A stretch of 64,000 nucleotides of DNA from Platanthera guangdongensis (taxonomy: Eukaryota > Streptophyta > Magnoliopsida > Asparagales > Orchidaceae). Under the pieces are notes generated by a model, which searched no databases, had not been told where the DNA came from, and saw only the letters and a program-made list of their open reading frames with translations. The position numbers and the translations under genes are program-made. Positions within the stretch are counted from its first letter, which is position 1; each line of letters opens with the position of its first letter. Shown in pieces: positions 18,951 to 31,096 of the stretch. The stretch spans positions 185,942,375 to 186,006,374 of the forward strand of contig CM077150.1 of NCBI GenBank assembly GCA_039583875.1. Reading direction: 5' to 3'.

Positions 18951-21031
18951 TGTAACGCCCCAAAACTCAAAAGAGGGAGGAGCAGCGTTTAAAACCAAGT
19001 TTCGTGCTTGGTAGGGGTCACACGGCCTGGGACACGGGCGTGTACAGGGTCGTGTCGTGCTCGGTTTCGACGATCATATTGAGTGGTTGACGAAATGTAC
19101 TCGAGACAGCAAAAACAACCTTAGACACGGGCGTGTCCAGGGCCGTGTTCTGCTTGGGTTGTTAGCCGAGTTGTGTTGGGGGAGGAACACGGCCTGGAGC
19201 CCAGGCGTGTTCGGGTTGACACGAGCGTGTCAAATTGGACACGGGCGTGTCGAGGACCCGTGTTCTCTTCGGGTTGGTTTTGGTCCTGTGTCGATGGAGG
19301 AACATGCCCCGCAACATGGGCATGTACTAATTGACATGGGCGTGTCAAGTGTGACACAGGCATGTCGAGAGCCCGTGTCCTGGTCTGGATGCGACAGTTT
19401 CGGCGTCGATTGAGGAACACAGTCTTGGACACGGGCGTGTCGCAAGCCGTGTTCGGCCCAGGAAATTGATTTTAAGTGCGATTCGTGGCCGTCTGTTTCC
19501 TTCTTTTGGGATTTAATGGCCCTGGCTGGTCCTGGCCGTGTTTAATCCGGGAATAGTGTTTGAAACCCTCATTCCACTTCAAGTTTTCTCTTTCTAAAAC
19601 CTTAGAGATAGGGGAGATCAAGGAAGAAGGAGGAAGAGGGTTCCGGCCGCCGGTGGAGCTTCGAAGCCCTAAATCGCAAGACGACTTCGGATCTACGGAG
19701 GCGAGGCTGTTGCGGTGCTTTTCATCCATCTAGATCTTCATGGCGCCGAAGTGAAATGAAAGGGTAACTATTCTCATCTTAGACATGTGAAGTCCTCTTT
19801 CCCTTTTGCATAGGAAGCCTGCTCTCGCGAGTATGCGGTGAGTGTGAGGTGTTCCTTCAAGTAGACATGAATAGTCCCCATTGTTTTGCATGTAGTGTCC
19901 GAAATCGAAGAACAAACATAGGCATGTTGTGTGAAGCCTACTCGGACAAGTTGGTCTGGATCGGTGATGTTGCATTGCATGAATGACCAGAGAAGACTCC
20001 GCGTCGATGGTTGTTTTTCGGGTTTTCTACGCGGTAGATTGCAACAAGGAACCTTGGGGACTAACCTCAAGGTGCACCCAGAAAATTGGGCATAAACGTG
20101 GTTCTGCTATCTTAGTGGCCTGGTAGGCAACTTATACATAACTGGGTTATTTAATATTGTGTGTTTGATACTCGGGATTCGGGGATGCTTGACCCACGAC
20201 GATGACTTAAATTGTCGTGGCGAGGTGAGCAACGGGTTGAGTGGAACCGTACCCGCTCTATGTGGTTCGGTTTTAGAGGCCTACTGATGGCATAGAGGGC
20301 GGTCATAGGCTGTCGATGTCTTCAATTGACGTGACTTCTATCGGAAAGACTCAAATGCTCACATGTTTGCAGTCCAAAGGGCGGTGGTGGACCGAGTTCA
20401 CCGTATAAGTGCCCTAAGAGCACGAGGTGTGTGGCTGTCTGTGACTACGCCTGTGGTGAAGTGTGCTTAAATTGTACTTTCACTATCTTGTTTGGTTTTA
20501 CTAATGCACTGCAGAGAAGGAGCATCGCCGCCCCGAGTTTAGGGGCAGGGTCGTTATAATTTGGTCAGCTTTAGCTGACCGTTGCTTTGTTTGTCACCGC
20601 TTTGGTGGATTGTTGCTTTCAGGTGCTGCGGAGCCTAGTGGCAAATAGAGGGCAAAAGCCCTTGTTGCTGAGCTAGCCCTCGAAGGCCTATGTTGAAGTT
20701 TACTTTTATCTTCATGTGTGACTGGCCTGCGTGCCGATGTATGGAAGATAATATTTGTATAAGTAAACTCTTGTAAGGCCATAAGGCCATGTACTTTGTG
20801 TATTTTGTATGTTCATTCCTTTTGGGTTGTTGTTAGTGGACACTCATGCTGTGGCTGGGTTCTTTATTTTGTAACATTTAAAATGCTTCCTCTAGAATGT
20901 GCTCTATGTAGGACATTGGTTATTGGAAGGATGGTTCCATTGCGTAACCCTTCGGTCTGTCTGTGGTATATGACGTCGGGCCCCGGCCAGACCTACTGCT
21001 ATATGCTATGTGACGAATAGGGGGTGTTACA
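18951..21031 (+). repeat. Element A 3' LTR, full length
   Basis: 2081 bp from TGTAACGCCCC to GGGTGTTACA. The first 500 bases carry repeated GACACGGGCGTGTC, an inverted repeat GACAC-4-GTGTC, and half-copies. The part near 20540-20790 (GGTCAGCTTTAGCTGACC, GGCCATAAGGCC) is the reverse complement of matching stretches in the LTRs of element B, so A and B are related families. Apparent small ORFs here are not conserved. Confidence 0.92.
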
Positions 21032-24000
21032 CGTGCGGCGACGCTCAGCTCAACTTTCGACAAGGCGCGTGAGAGAACTTTATTTGGGGCTACAGTTAGA
21101 GGAATACCTTAATAGTCAACTGCTCGTTAGAACAGGACGCATGCTTATAATAGTGAATTGTAGAAATGAAAGGCGGTAATTAAAGCTGCTGATAATAAAA
21201 ACTGCATAATTTAAGTGCTGGAATGAAATGTGACTAGTACGAAACTGGAGTAATACTGAATTGAAAGTACTGAATGAACTTGACCAGTACGGGACTAGAG
21301 TAGAACTAAAATGAAAGTACTGAATTGAACTTGACCAGTACGGGATTGGAATAGAACTGAAATAAAATTACTGAATTGAACTTGACCAGTACGGGACTGG
21401 AGTAAAACTGAAATGAAAGTACTGAATTGAACTTGACTAGTACGGGACTAGAGTAAAACTGAAATGACGGTACTGAATTGAACCTGACCAGTACGGGACT
21501 AGAGTAGAACTGAATTGAAAGTACTGGACTAAAATAAATAAAGGAACTGGAGCAGTGCAAGACTGGAATAATCATATGGAAAATGGTTAGTAGTCCAATC
21601 ACTCCATTCAGGAGGCTTCATTTCCATCTCCATTCTTAGGAGCCTTAGTTCAGTTCCATCTCCGTTTTCAGGAGGCATTCACAATTTCTTCTCCGTTCTC
21701 AGGAGGTATATTCAGTCCTTTTTCACTTTTCAAGGTTTCCTTGGATTACACCCATTATTAAGATCTAATAACAATTCAGTTGCGGCCTTTTTAATCACAT
21801 CTTAATCATATCAGGAGAATCTTACTATGAGTTATATTTTTATTATTCATCCGAGAAAAAATGTCAATTCGATTTCTTGCGTCGGATCGAATCCGAGAAT
21901 TTCGTTAGAGAGCACATTCTTCCTCGAATTTCAACCTTGATAATCGCTTCCAACATATGAGGGAAATTCTTTACTGGAAACGAGATTGGAAATTATAATA
22001 CTCGAAGCTCGTACTTTCATCTTCCGAGTTCACCCAAAATGCCCATGAGTTATTTTAAGAATGAGGCGCTCGGTGGTTTCGTAAAAACCTTGAAATACTC
22101 TTCGCTTGGGAAAATATTCCCTCGATAACTGTCGTCGATTAATCAATTGAACTTAATATTCAATATATATGATGGTCGCGCGCTTCGATTTCCATTTTCG
22201 AAGAATTTGAGCGTATAAATTTCTGAGCGCGACCCAAGTCTTCAAGAAATTGCAAAATCTTCAATTTTTATCTTAAGATTCCCAAATTTTAATACAACCT
22301 TTAAGATGGCCTAAAAAATGCCTAGTAATTTTTCCAAAATTTTCTGAGCAATTTTGGGCCTCCAAATTGGCCAAATAATTATCATTTAGGCTTTTAAAAA
22401 TAACAAATCAATTCTAAAAATTCCCAAACTTTTTGTGTAGACTGCCCTCATTAATTGAAACACCTTTCATGTTCAAAATCTTTTTACAATGAGCCTAGAT
22501 TAGTCTCTAGAAAATAAATACCAATTTTAATTATAATATTATAATATTTATAAATATTATATTAATTATAATATATATATATTTTTTCATCTTCCCCCCC
22601 CCCTCCCCCACCCACGCTGTCTGTACCGAAACCAAGCCTTGCGGGACTTCTCCACCGCCGGCCGGCCGCCGGCTGGCCGTGACTCCGCCCCCAGCCGACT
22701 GCCCGGGGGTGGGTGCTCCCTCCGGCGGTGGTCCGGCGGCCTGCCGCCACTGGCCATCGTCGGAGCTATTTTTTATTTTTGAACAGAGGGGAGGAGGTGA
22801 CGGAGGCGACGCTCCGGCCGCCGGGGCTCGCATTCAAATCGTCCAGGAGATAGGGAGGAAGGAGAGGGGAAGGTTTCCACCTGATTTGGGGGCCTTCAGG
22901 GGCTCTCGGCGAAGTTGTCATGAGAGGTGGCGGTGGAGCTCGGTTTGCTTCTAGAGCAAGGTTGAGCTCCGGCAGAGGGGATGGTTGGGGTCTGTTTGAG
23001 TTGGGGAAGAGGATTGAAGTCCTATGGAGGGATAGAGTTCCTTATATAGAGGGATGGGAGAGCTCCTCCTTCCTCTTCTCCTTCTCGACCATGGAAAACA
23101 CAAGAGGTTAGGATACCTCAACCTTGGTTGGGTTTAGCAGGAGAGTTGGCCTTCATCTTGGTAGGCAAGTACAAACAACTGTTTAAATCATGGAGGTTGG
23201 GGGTACGGTGGTTTGGATTTTGTTTTGGGGAAGGAGAGAGAAAGAGAGAAGGATGGAGGAGAGGCTTGGGTCTCCATACCTTTGCAACCAGATGACAGCC
23301 ATGGGTTTGCTGTTAGTACTCCCTATAACTAGAGTAGGGGGTTTTAGACGTGGTTTTTGGCCAATAAGAGAGGAAGAGAAAGAGAGGGTATGGTATTTGT
23401 TTTATTTAGGCCCAAGCCCATCCTTCTTGCTGAAGTTTAAGGCCCAAATAGGGTTAATATTGGCCCAATCGTGATGACATCAAGTGATGGTAACTTGAAA
23501 ATTAGAACCCCTTAAGGAAAATTAGATTTTTAGGAAGTTTGATCAAAAGTCAATCATGGGGTGGGTCCACCATGTTGGTCAAAGTCAAAATGGGTCCAAG
23601 TCATCGGGGGTCTGGTCAAAGTTGGGGTGTCGTGTCATAATTGGTGTGAGCACATTTTTCAATGAACAATTATACTTGATTTGACCATGGTTTGACCACC
23701 CGTCATCGAAACTAATCAGAACCAATTCTATTGACTTTATATTGATCATACGAATCAAATGCCCATGACCAGGGTCGAATCGGAGTTCGTTTGCTAAGTA
23801 TTCAAAATCTGCGCGTCGCGGCACGCTAAAATGGTCAAAATGCTCATAATCATCGTTAGGCTTCGAATTGCAGCGCAACGAGTTCCGATGCATTTGTATT
23901 GACTATATGAAGTCATAGGAACTGACAGAACTGGAATCAAAGTTCTACAGGTAAATATTCAAAAAATCTCGTTTTCGCGACGTTTTGAGAGGAACGACCA

Positions 24001-24222
24001 TATCCATCACATGTCCTCGAAATTCAACGGAACGAGTTCCAACGCATTCGTATTGACTATACGAGGCCACAGGATCTGACAAGAACTCAAATCAGAGTTC
24101 TCTAGCTCTATATTCCCGTCTAGGGTTACCTCCTACCTTGGTACGGGCCATGAGTAGAGGCACGGGTCACTTTTAATGTGCCCACAAGGGTTCCTGTGGC
24201 TCAATAAAAGTCAGGATGTTAC
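21032..24222 (-). repeat. Probable 3' LTR of element C (interrupted on the left by A)
   Basis: The right end GATGTTACA at 24222 adjoins C's integrase end, as a minus-strand 3' LTR should. CTATATAAGG (minus, near 23050-23040) is a TATA candidate. Imperfect repeats containing GAACTCGTTxCGxTG-like sequence lie at 23700-24100. A GC-rich part (22600-23000) would be in R-U5. The left end is not seen and may lie in or before 1-1176. No gene seen. Confidence 0.55.
21215..21545. repeat. 51-bp tandem repeat, about 6 copies
   Basis: GACCAGTACGGG recurs at 21282, 21333, 21384, 21435 (GACTAG variant) and 21486, exactly 51 apart. Units differ by a few substitutions. Confidence 0.9.
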
Positions 24223-25560
24223 AATATAATAAAAATAAAAGGATTTTCGTCCCCGAGAATTTGCTTAAAGTAGGGGGAAAAGTAACATACCTTGCGAAAG
24301 AGCTCTGGGTGCTTTTCTCGGACAAGTGCTTCGGGTTCCCATGTACACTCGTATCGTCCGCAATTCGACCACAATATCTTACCATCGGAATGGTCTTGTT
24401 GCCCAAAATCTTCACTTTATAATCCACTATTCTGACCGTTTCAAGCTGGACGGATCTATCTGACTGTAGTTGTACTGGTGGTATAGGAAGGTGTTGTTCT
24501 GCTTGCCGGAGAACTCGCCTTAAGGATGGGACATGGAATACATCATGGAGACTTCCCAACTCTGGGGCAGGGCTAATCGATAGGAAACAGGGCCAACACG
24601 CTCTATCACCTGATAGGGGCCCAAGTAGCGGGGATCTACTTTCTTTTGCTTCCTTAACCGGGAGACACCATGCATGAGCTTAATTTTCAAAAATATCTTT
24701 TCTCTGACTCTAAACTCCACCGGTCCATGCCGCGTATCATAATATTTGGCCTACCGACTCTGCGCTTCTCATGTTACCTCTGGATTAGGCGTATCGATGT
24801 CATAGTATCATCAATATAAGCCACTCTTAAGGCTTTCATGGCCTCATCTTTATCCCAAGTCAATGGAGTTCGGCAATGCCTTCCATACAAAGCCTCGTAT
24901 GGTGCCATCTTAATGCTGGTCTGATAGCTATTACTATAAGAAAATTTGATAAATGCAGCAGTTGTTCCCATGTCTTGTTGTTTTCTACTATGCAAAGTCG
25001 AAGTAGATCCTACATCATCCAGTTTGTTCCTTCCGTATGCCCATCTGTCTACGGGTGGAAGGCAGTGTTAAAGGCCAACTTGGTCCCCAAGTATGCCTGC
25101 ACCCGCCTCAACTCACTGGATGTGAAAGTCCATCATGATCTGACACAATGGTCTTCGGCACTCCATGGAACCAGACCACTTGCTCTTTGAACAATCTAGC
25201 AAGAACGTCAACTCCATTACCAGGTCGGTTTGGATTGAACCATGCTACATTGGTAGGTCAATCCACGATAACCCATATAGAGTCGTTTCCATCACGGGAT
25301 CGAGTTAAGCCATGAACAAAGTCCATGGAAATATCCTCAAATTTTCACTCTAGTATCGGCAGGGACTACAACAGACCTTCTAGATTGCGGCATTCAGCTT
25401 TGACTATTTGACAGGTCTGATGCTGGGCCACGAAGTTGGTGACATCTCCTTTCATTTTGGACCAGAAATGGTCCTGCGCAGATCAACATACATCTTAACC
25501 ACACCAGGGTGAATAGAATATCTCAACAGGTGCGCTTCTCGAAGAATCTCATCTCGGATT
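24223..25560 (-). pseudogene. Element C integrase, decayed
   Basis: Minus-strand remnants in several frames: ISMDFVHGLTRS and IWVIVD (core), VSDHDG, the HTEGTN region, FSYSNSYQTSIKMAPYEALYGR, RTPLTW, KKVDPRYLGPYQVIERVG, LHDVFHVPSLRR, then a chromodomain-like end (LGNKTIPMVRY). The gypsy order and tail match chromoviruses. Many stops and frameshifts. It lies directly beside the C 3' LTR end at 24222. Confidence 0.82.
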
Positions 25561-25879
25561 TATTTGGTGGAGGGAATAAAATACGGTGCCTGAACTGCAA
25601 GATTCCATCGTGCTAGTTGAACTCCTCTTGTGCTCCATCTTGTAGGGACTAGATGATCGGTACCACTTCCGGATCGACCTTCTGGGCATCTCTTATTTGA
25701 TCCCGGATGTCGCACTGTATTTCCATCCAGTATAACTAGGACTATTATTCTTCCGGATCCCTACGAGCAACAAGAAAAATCTCCAAGTCTATCAAAGATT
25801 GAAACCATTTCCTTGGAATCTGCTCCATCAAGCTCCAGACCATAAGGGGTTGGCAGCTCAATGTATCAATAACCTTATT

Positions 25880-27040
25880 AACCCTAAATCATAATCAAAC
25901 AAATATTCCAATCATCAGCGTTGCTGAAGGTTGAACTCTTTTTGAGTCAAGATGTATTTGAGGCTCTTATGGTCGGAGAAGATCTCGCATATTACTTCGT
26001 ACAAGTAATGTCTCTAGATCTTGAGGGCAAAAACAACGGCGCCCAACTCTAGATCATGGGTTGCATAATTCAGCTCGTGTGGCTTTTGCTGGCGCAACGC
26101 GCATGCTAATGTCTTGTCATGCTGCATCAGAACATCTCCTAATACTTTCAGGGAGGCATCAACATAAATCTGGAATCCTTAGATTCTCGAGGGGATCGTA
26201 AGGATTGGGGCAGAAGTTAGCCGCTTTGAACGCAGTCTCACATTTTGGCGTCCATCGAAATGCAACATCCTTTTTCATAAAAGCTGTGAGGGGGTAACAC
26301 AATCTTGGAAAAATTTACATGAATTTCCTATAATATCCGGCAAGACCAAGGAAACTTCATTTTTCTATTACTGTCTTAAGTTGTGGCCAGCTTTGAACTA
26401 CCTGGATTTTGGCTTGATCTACTGCCACTTCATTCTTGTTGATGGTATAGCCCAAAAATCTGACATCCTCTAACCAAAATTCACACTTGCTGAACTTGGC
26501 AAAGAGAGAGTGCTTACGAAGTTTAAGTAACACCATCTGCAGGTGTATAGAATGGTCTGCCCTGGTCTTCGAGTAGATCAAGATGTCATCGATAGAGACG
26601 ATCATAAAAAGAACTAGAAACGATTCGAACACCTTATTCATTAGAGCCATAAAGGCAGAGGGGGCGTTAGTGAGCCCAAAAGGCATTACCCTGAACACCT
26701 ATAGACCATAACAGTAGCTAAAAGCAGTCTTGGGGATATATTTCTCTCGGTCGTCTATACACAGACGTAATGTCCCGTCTTTGTTCTTTACGAACAGTTC
26801 TGGGTCTCTCTGGGGCGAACGAATCCAGCATCTATTAGCTCCTACAGTTGAATTTTTAACTCAGCCAGTTCTCTAGGGGCCATCAGATAGGGTGCTCGGG
26901 ACACTGGTCGAGCTCCAAACACAAGCTCAATCTGAGGGTCAACCTCTCGTCGTGGTGGCAAACACTGGAGGGACTCAGGGAAACATCTGGAAAATTCCTC
27001 ACCACCGGAACATTGGTGAGCACTTGAACTTGATTCATCG
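25880..27040 (-). pseudogene. Element C reverse transcriptase and RNase H, decayed
   Basis: Minus strand: NVPVVRNFPDVS and RPVSRAPYLMAPREL (before RT), LTNAPSAFMALMNKVF, catalytic [26 protein letters not shown], then RNase H remnants [14 protein letters not shown] and [15 protein letters not shown]. Several stops. No protease lies upstream. The sequence passes from the gag end to the pre-RT segment with about 130 bases between, so protease is deleted. Confidence 0.82.
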
Positions 27041-27179
27041 TTTTGAAGTAGATGAGGAGTATATACATATCATACGACAAAACATGCATCTGATGTAGGC
27101 ATACATATATAGTATATAACATAGGTATGAATATTTCACGTAACTCTAGCATCTAAGATATATACCTATGACTACATCG

Positions 27180-28100
27180 GGGGCCAGTCCTTGCCGAACG
27201 TCCAACGCATAAGCTTCTAAGGGCGATGCTCGGTCCTGCTGACCTTTTCTGCCAGCTCTACCCCTTCAGCCTCTTTGGCCATGTCCATGCACTGTCGGTC
27301 CTCCTTGAACTATTCCTAATCCTGGCCTTCCTACTGCCTGCGGGAAAAAAGCTTTCATGTGTCCCGACTACTGGCACAAAAATTGGTTCCCTGCAAAGGG
27401 AATGTCTCGTTGAGCAACTGACGCGAGTTGTGGTACTGGTGCTGGCCTGGGCTCCTACTACGGTGCTGGGGGTGCTAGTGGGTGCCTATATGGTTGTATG
27501 CATTGTATCTATCTGCTCTCTCTCTCATGTTTGTGGGGAACAACTCCTCTATCTCGTTCCTGACCACTGGGGACCTCGAGCTATTCTCGGTGCTGTTAGG
27601 ACACCATCCTTTGGTCTAACTCCAACGCAGTAGCTTGAGTTGCTATAGTGTGGAAGGTGGACTGAGAGATCATGATCAAGGTCTATTTCAAGTCACCTCG
27701 CAAGCCTCATAGAAGCGAGCAGCTCTATCTCTATCTATAGCTGCTAGGTTCCCAGCAAAATGTGTCGGGTGGTTAAACTTTCTCTCATAGTCTGGCATCA
27801 TCCGGTCACCCTGACGGATGTGCAGGAACCTCTCATGTAATGCCGCTCGGTCGGCATCCGAGATGAAGTGCTCCAGGAAATCCTCTAAAAGTGGGAGGCC
27901 TTATCCCCCGAAAGGTCGTCAGTAGGTCAATGGATACCACCAACTACTGTGGTGGCTGTGCCAAAGCTGTCTGGAAGGTCGCCAGGATAGCTGTCAATGT
28001 TTTCCCCCAAGTTGGTGTCGGAAAACGGTACAACTGTAGGGATAACTGGAGTTGTACCAGTGGGTGGCGAGGACATATCCTCTAGAGGAGGATCTCCCAT
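27180..28100 (-). pseudogene. Element C gag, decayed
   Basis: ATG at 28100 (MGDPPLEDMSSPPTGTT). A capsid segment in another frame reads DFLEHFISDADRAALHERF, then YERKFNHPTHFA and DRAARFYEAC. The end reads DVVIG followed by GTATAT, the same codon position at which element A has its intron-like donor. Stops and shifts throughout. No clear zinc knuckle seen. Confidence 0.6.
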
Positions 28101-28365
28101 TACTAGACTCTGGTATGTCTCGAGAAGTAATAGGAAAATAAGTGTCAGTATTTTGCAAAAGTAGGAGATGTTTGCAAAATACTAACAAAGCGAAAACAAA
28201 GGTGTGCGGGCGTGATATCACACAGTATAGAATCCCTAAGCCTCTACACTAGGGTCTACCAGGCTCTCGCTGCATGGTTCGTACTAAACCAATGAACGAA
28301 GCGAGGGACGGAGGGATCCTAAGACTGCTCCACAAGGACGGATCGTGATCTCTCTGATCCATTTG

Positions 28366-28739
28366 TAAGACCCCCCCCAAACCTTTGCCTTGGGTCTAAG
28401 GGTGAGGAGAGAAAACCCAAAACCGACAAAACCGATCATACCGACCGAACCACGCCGATTTTGAAACCGAGCCGCCCGACTCGGTATCGGTTTGGTCTGA
28501 AGCTTTGAAAACCGAAGTTATATTGATTCGGGCCGGTTTTCAGGTTGTAAAAACCGACCAAACCGAACCGAACCAACATTATAAATTGATATTATAATAA
28601 TTCTAAATTATGTTTATATTAAGTTCTATTTTATAATAATTATAAATGATGTAAATGACCTGTACGAACTTGAGTTCAAGTCAAGTTCAAGTCAAGTTCA
28701 AGACAACTTAAATTTTATGACTCATTTAGAGTCACGAGA
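28366..28739 (-). repeat. Element C 5' LTR, inner part
   Basis: TGTAAGACCCCC at 28366 follows CTCTCTGATCCATT, a decayed minus-strand tRNA-Met primer site. The segment contains many AACCGAACC-like stretches (28430-28570) and is cut at 28739 by element B. The remainder should resume at 34877. I could not match it to 21032-24222, so the LTR pairing is not proven. Confidence 0.5.
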
Positions 28740-30956
28740 TATAATGACTCCATCTGTCCCATGGAATATAACGGTGGGTCCGGCCGGGGCCCCACGCCAT
28801 ATTTCACAGACAAACGACAGAGTCATGTGGGGATATCAAAAACACATGCTATTCGTTTCCTAACACAGATCATTCTAGCGCAGCATTTTCGGTTGTAAGA
28901 ACTCAACATATTGAATGTCCACTAACATATATAAACTTCACATTTATATATATAAGACAGGAATGAATACAACACACACACGCTCACGGTCTTAAGGCCT
29001 TACAAGTTGCTCTTTACAAATATACAGCTTTATACATCGGCACGCAGGCCGGCCACACATGAAATTCAAGCATTCTTCGCACGGCCTTCAAAGGCCTTTA
29101 GCAGCATGGATTCATTCCACTCGATTCAATTCAATCCATCAGCACTTGTAATTAGACATCCACCCCAAGAGCGGGAAAAAAACAACGGTCAATATTAGCT
29201 GAACAATTATAATGACCCTACCCCATGCCCGGGGAAGTGGTTCCTTCCCTATATGCATTGCCAGCATAATATCTATCAATCACAATGAGTGCTCTCAGGA
29301 ACAATAATGTAACAAACACCGGGATCCACAAGATGCTCCGTGCACTCAGGGCACTTTATACCAAATATGAGCATTACCATAGCAGATCGACCCACCCTAG
29401 TGGTGTGGCAAGCCAGGTTTATCTGCGCTCCCCAGGCATTGTGACCAATCGACCTCCAAACCTAATACAGATCGACTCACCCTAGTGGTGTAGCAAGCCG
29501 GGTTTACCTCGGCTCCCCAGGAATTGCCACCAATCGACCTCTCAACCTCATTCAGATCGACCCACCCTAGTGGTGTAGCAAGCCGGGTTTATCTCGTGCT
29601 CCCCAGGCATTGCCACCAATTGACCTCTCAAACAACCAGGGGAAGGTCAGCCTTTCCCATGCTCAAGCCATCAGTAGCGCGCCACTAAACGCGGGTCGGC
29701 CTTCCATCCTGATTAGCCGCAGCTTTTCGCTCTCCCAGAGCAATTAGCGCTCACAACGCTCACACAACAAGGAGCTTACGCAAAGCATCGAAGATCAACA
29801 TCCATACACCCATACAAAAGAGCATATACTCACAAATCATACGCATCCATAAAATACACGGAGTCTTCTCCAGTTTACCCATAATCCATAATCATCACCA
29901 ATCCAGACTAACCATCCAGATGGGCTTCACATAGCATGCCTATGCCGTACTCCACACTTCCGGCTCTAGATGCAGATTCAACTTGGAATAAATTATGATG
30001 TCCACCTCTTGGTGGAGTATTCCATGTGTACGCATAAAGAAAGGACTTGGATGTCCAAGAAAGAGATCGTTACCCTTGACGATCGCTTTGGTGCAATGAA
30101 CTAGCCGGATGGAAATCACCGCCATGGCTTTGCTTCCACGAATCCAAACTCGGATCTTGTTTCCGCACTCCGCAGCTCCTCCAGCAGCTGGATTCCTCCT
30201 CCCTTTCCTTCCTCCCTAGCTCTCCCTCTCTCTCTCTCTCTCTCTTTGAGAAGAATAAGAAGAAGAAGTAGAAGAATGGCTTATGATGAGCTTATCCCCT
30301 AATTCTCGGCCTTATATCAGCAGGGAAGAGACTGGACCCTAGGATCCAGGATAAGGGAAATGAACGGCCTTGATTTGCCCAGAAAAAGGCTGAACACGGC
30401 CTGACATGCCCTGTGACACGCCCGTGTCACAGGCCGTGTCCCTTAAGCGGCACACAACCGACTCAAACCTCGACAGTACACGGCCGTGTGACACGCCCGT
30501 GTCACAACCTACACACCCGTGTCATGGCCAACACACCCGTGGCTAGAAACTGTGCACCTCACACAGCATAACATAAACTTCACCCGAGCGGGACACGGCC
30601 ATGGGACACGCCCGTGTCCCAGGCCGTGTACCCCAAGACACACCCGTGTCCACCAACACACACATCTCTGGATGATCAGGAGAAGGACACGCCCTGTGAC
30701 ACGCCCATGTCACAGGCCGTGTACTCACCTTGACTTGTCGCTCGACGATCGTGGAGCGCAGTTCGTCGACCAGATGGGTACATGCCCTCTGACACGCCCG
30801 TGTCGCAGGGCGTGTTCCCTCTCAAAAACTTCTCGAGTGCATTTCGACGAGCACTCGAGTAGCTGCTCAACCCGAGCATGACACACGCCGGGGCACACCA
30901 GTGTCCCAGACCGTGTCACCCAACCTGAACCCAAATTGGGATTTGGGGGTGTTACA
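28740..30956 (-). repeat. Element B 3' LTR
   Basis: 2217 bp. The first bases are TATAATGACTCC, against TGTAACACCTCC in the other LTR, so the terminal TG has decayed to TA. The duplication CGAGA just outside confirms the border. Holds three ~85-bp units beginning AGATCGAC (29380-29640), a CT run at 30220-30245, and repeated ACACGCCCGTGTCAC motifs at 30400-30930. Confidence 0.9.
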
Positions 30957-30980
30957 GTCCTCCCCTCCTTCAAAAAAAAT
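30957..30980 (-). other. Polypurine tract of element B
   Basis: On the minus strand TTTTGAAGGAGGGGAGGAC lies directly before the 3' LTR. Confidence 0.8.
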
Positions 30981-31096
30981 TCGTCCCGAAATTTGGCTCA
31001 ACTACAGACATTCACCTGAGCACTCCTCGTTGCACCATAAGCAATCGATCACCCGAAGAAAGCGAGACGGGTTAGAGCTCAGAGGACGCATCTTGC

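Larger units (their letters stand above)
1177..21031 (+). mobile_element. Element A: Ty3/gypsy chromovirus-type LTR retrotransposon (interrupted by SV1)
   Basis: The element runs from TGTAATGCCCC to GGGTGTTACA. It is flanked by CGGGC (1172-1176) and CGTGC (21032-21036), a 5-bp duplication with one mismatch. Order: short 5' LTR, tRNA-Met primer site, gag, protease, RT, RNase H, integrase with a chromodomain-like tail, purine tract, 2.08-kb 3' LTR. The RT-RNase H-integrase order is gypsy-type. The coding part has at least nine stop codons or frameshifts, so it is long dead. SV1 splits the RNase H. Assignment to the Del/Tekay group is inferred from LTR length and the integrase tail. Confidence 0.92.

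Noticed and set aside
21306..21602. 98-codon minus frame with repeated FNSVLSFQFYSSPV
   Set aside because: Product of the 51-bp tandem repeat, again a multiple of three.
22531..22954. GC-rich open frames of about 90-100 codons
   Set aside because: They lie in the R-U5-like part of an LTR, with low-complexity Gly/Pro/Arg content and no motif.
28430..28600. AACCGAACC-rich stretch as a telomere or satellite
   Set aside because: The units are irregular and not the plant telomere repeat TTTAGGG. Treated as low-complexity LTR sequence.
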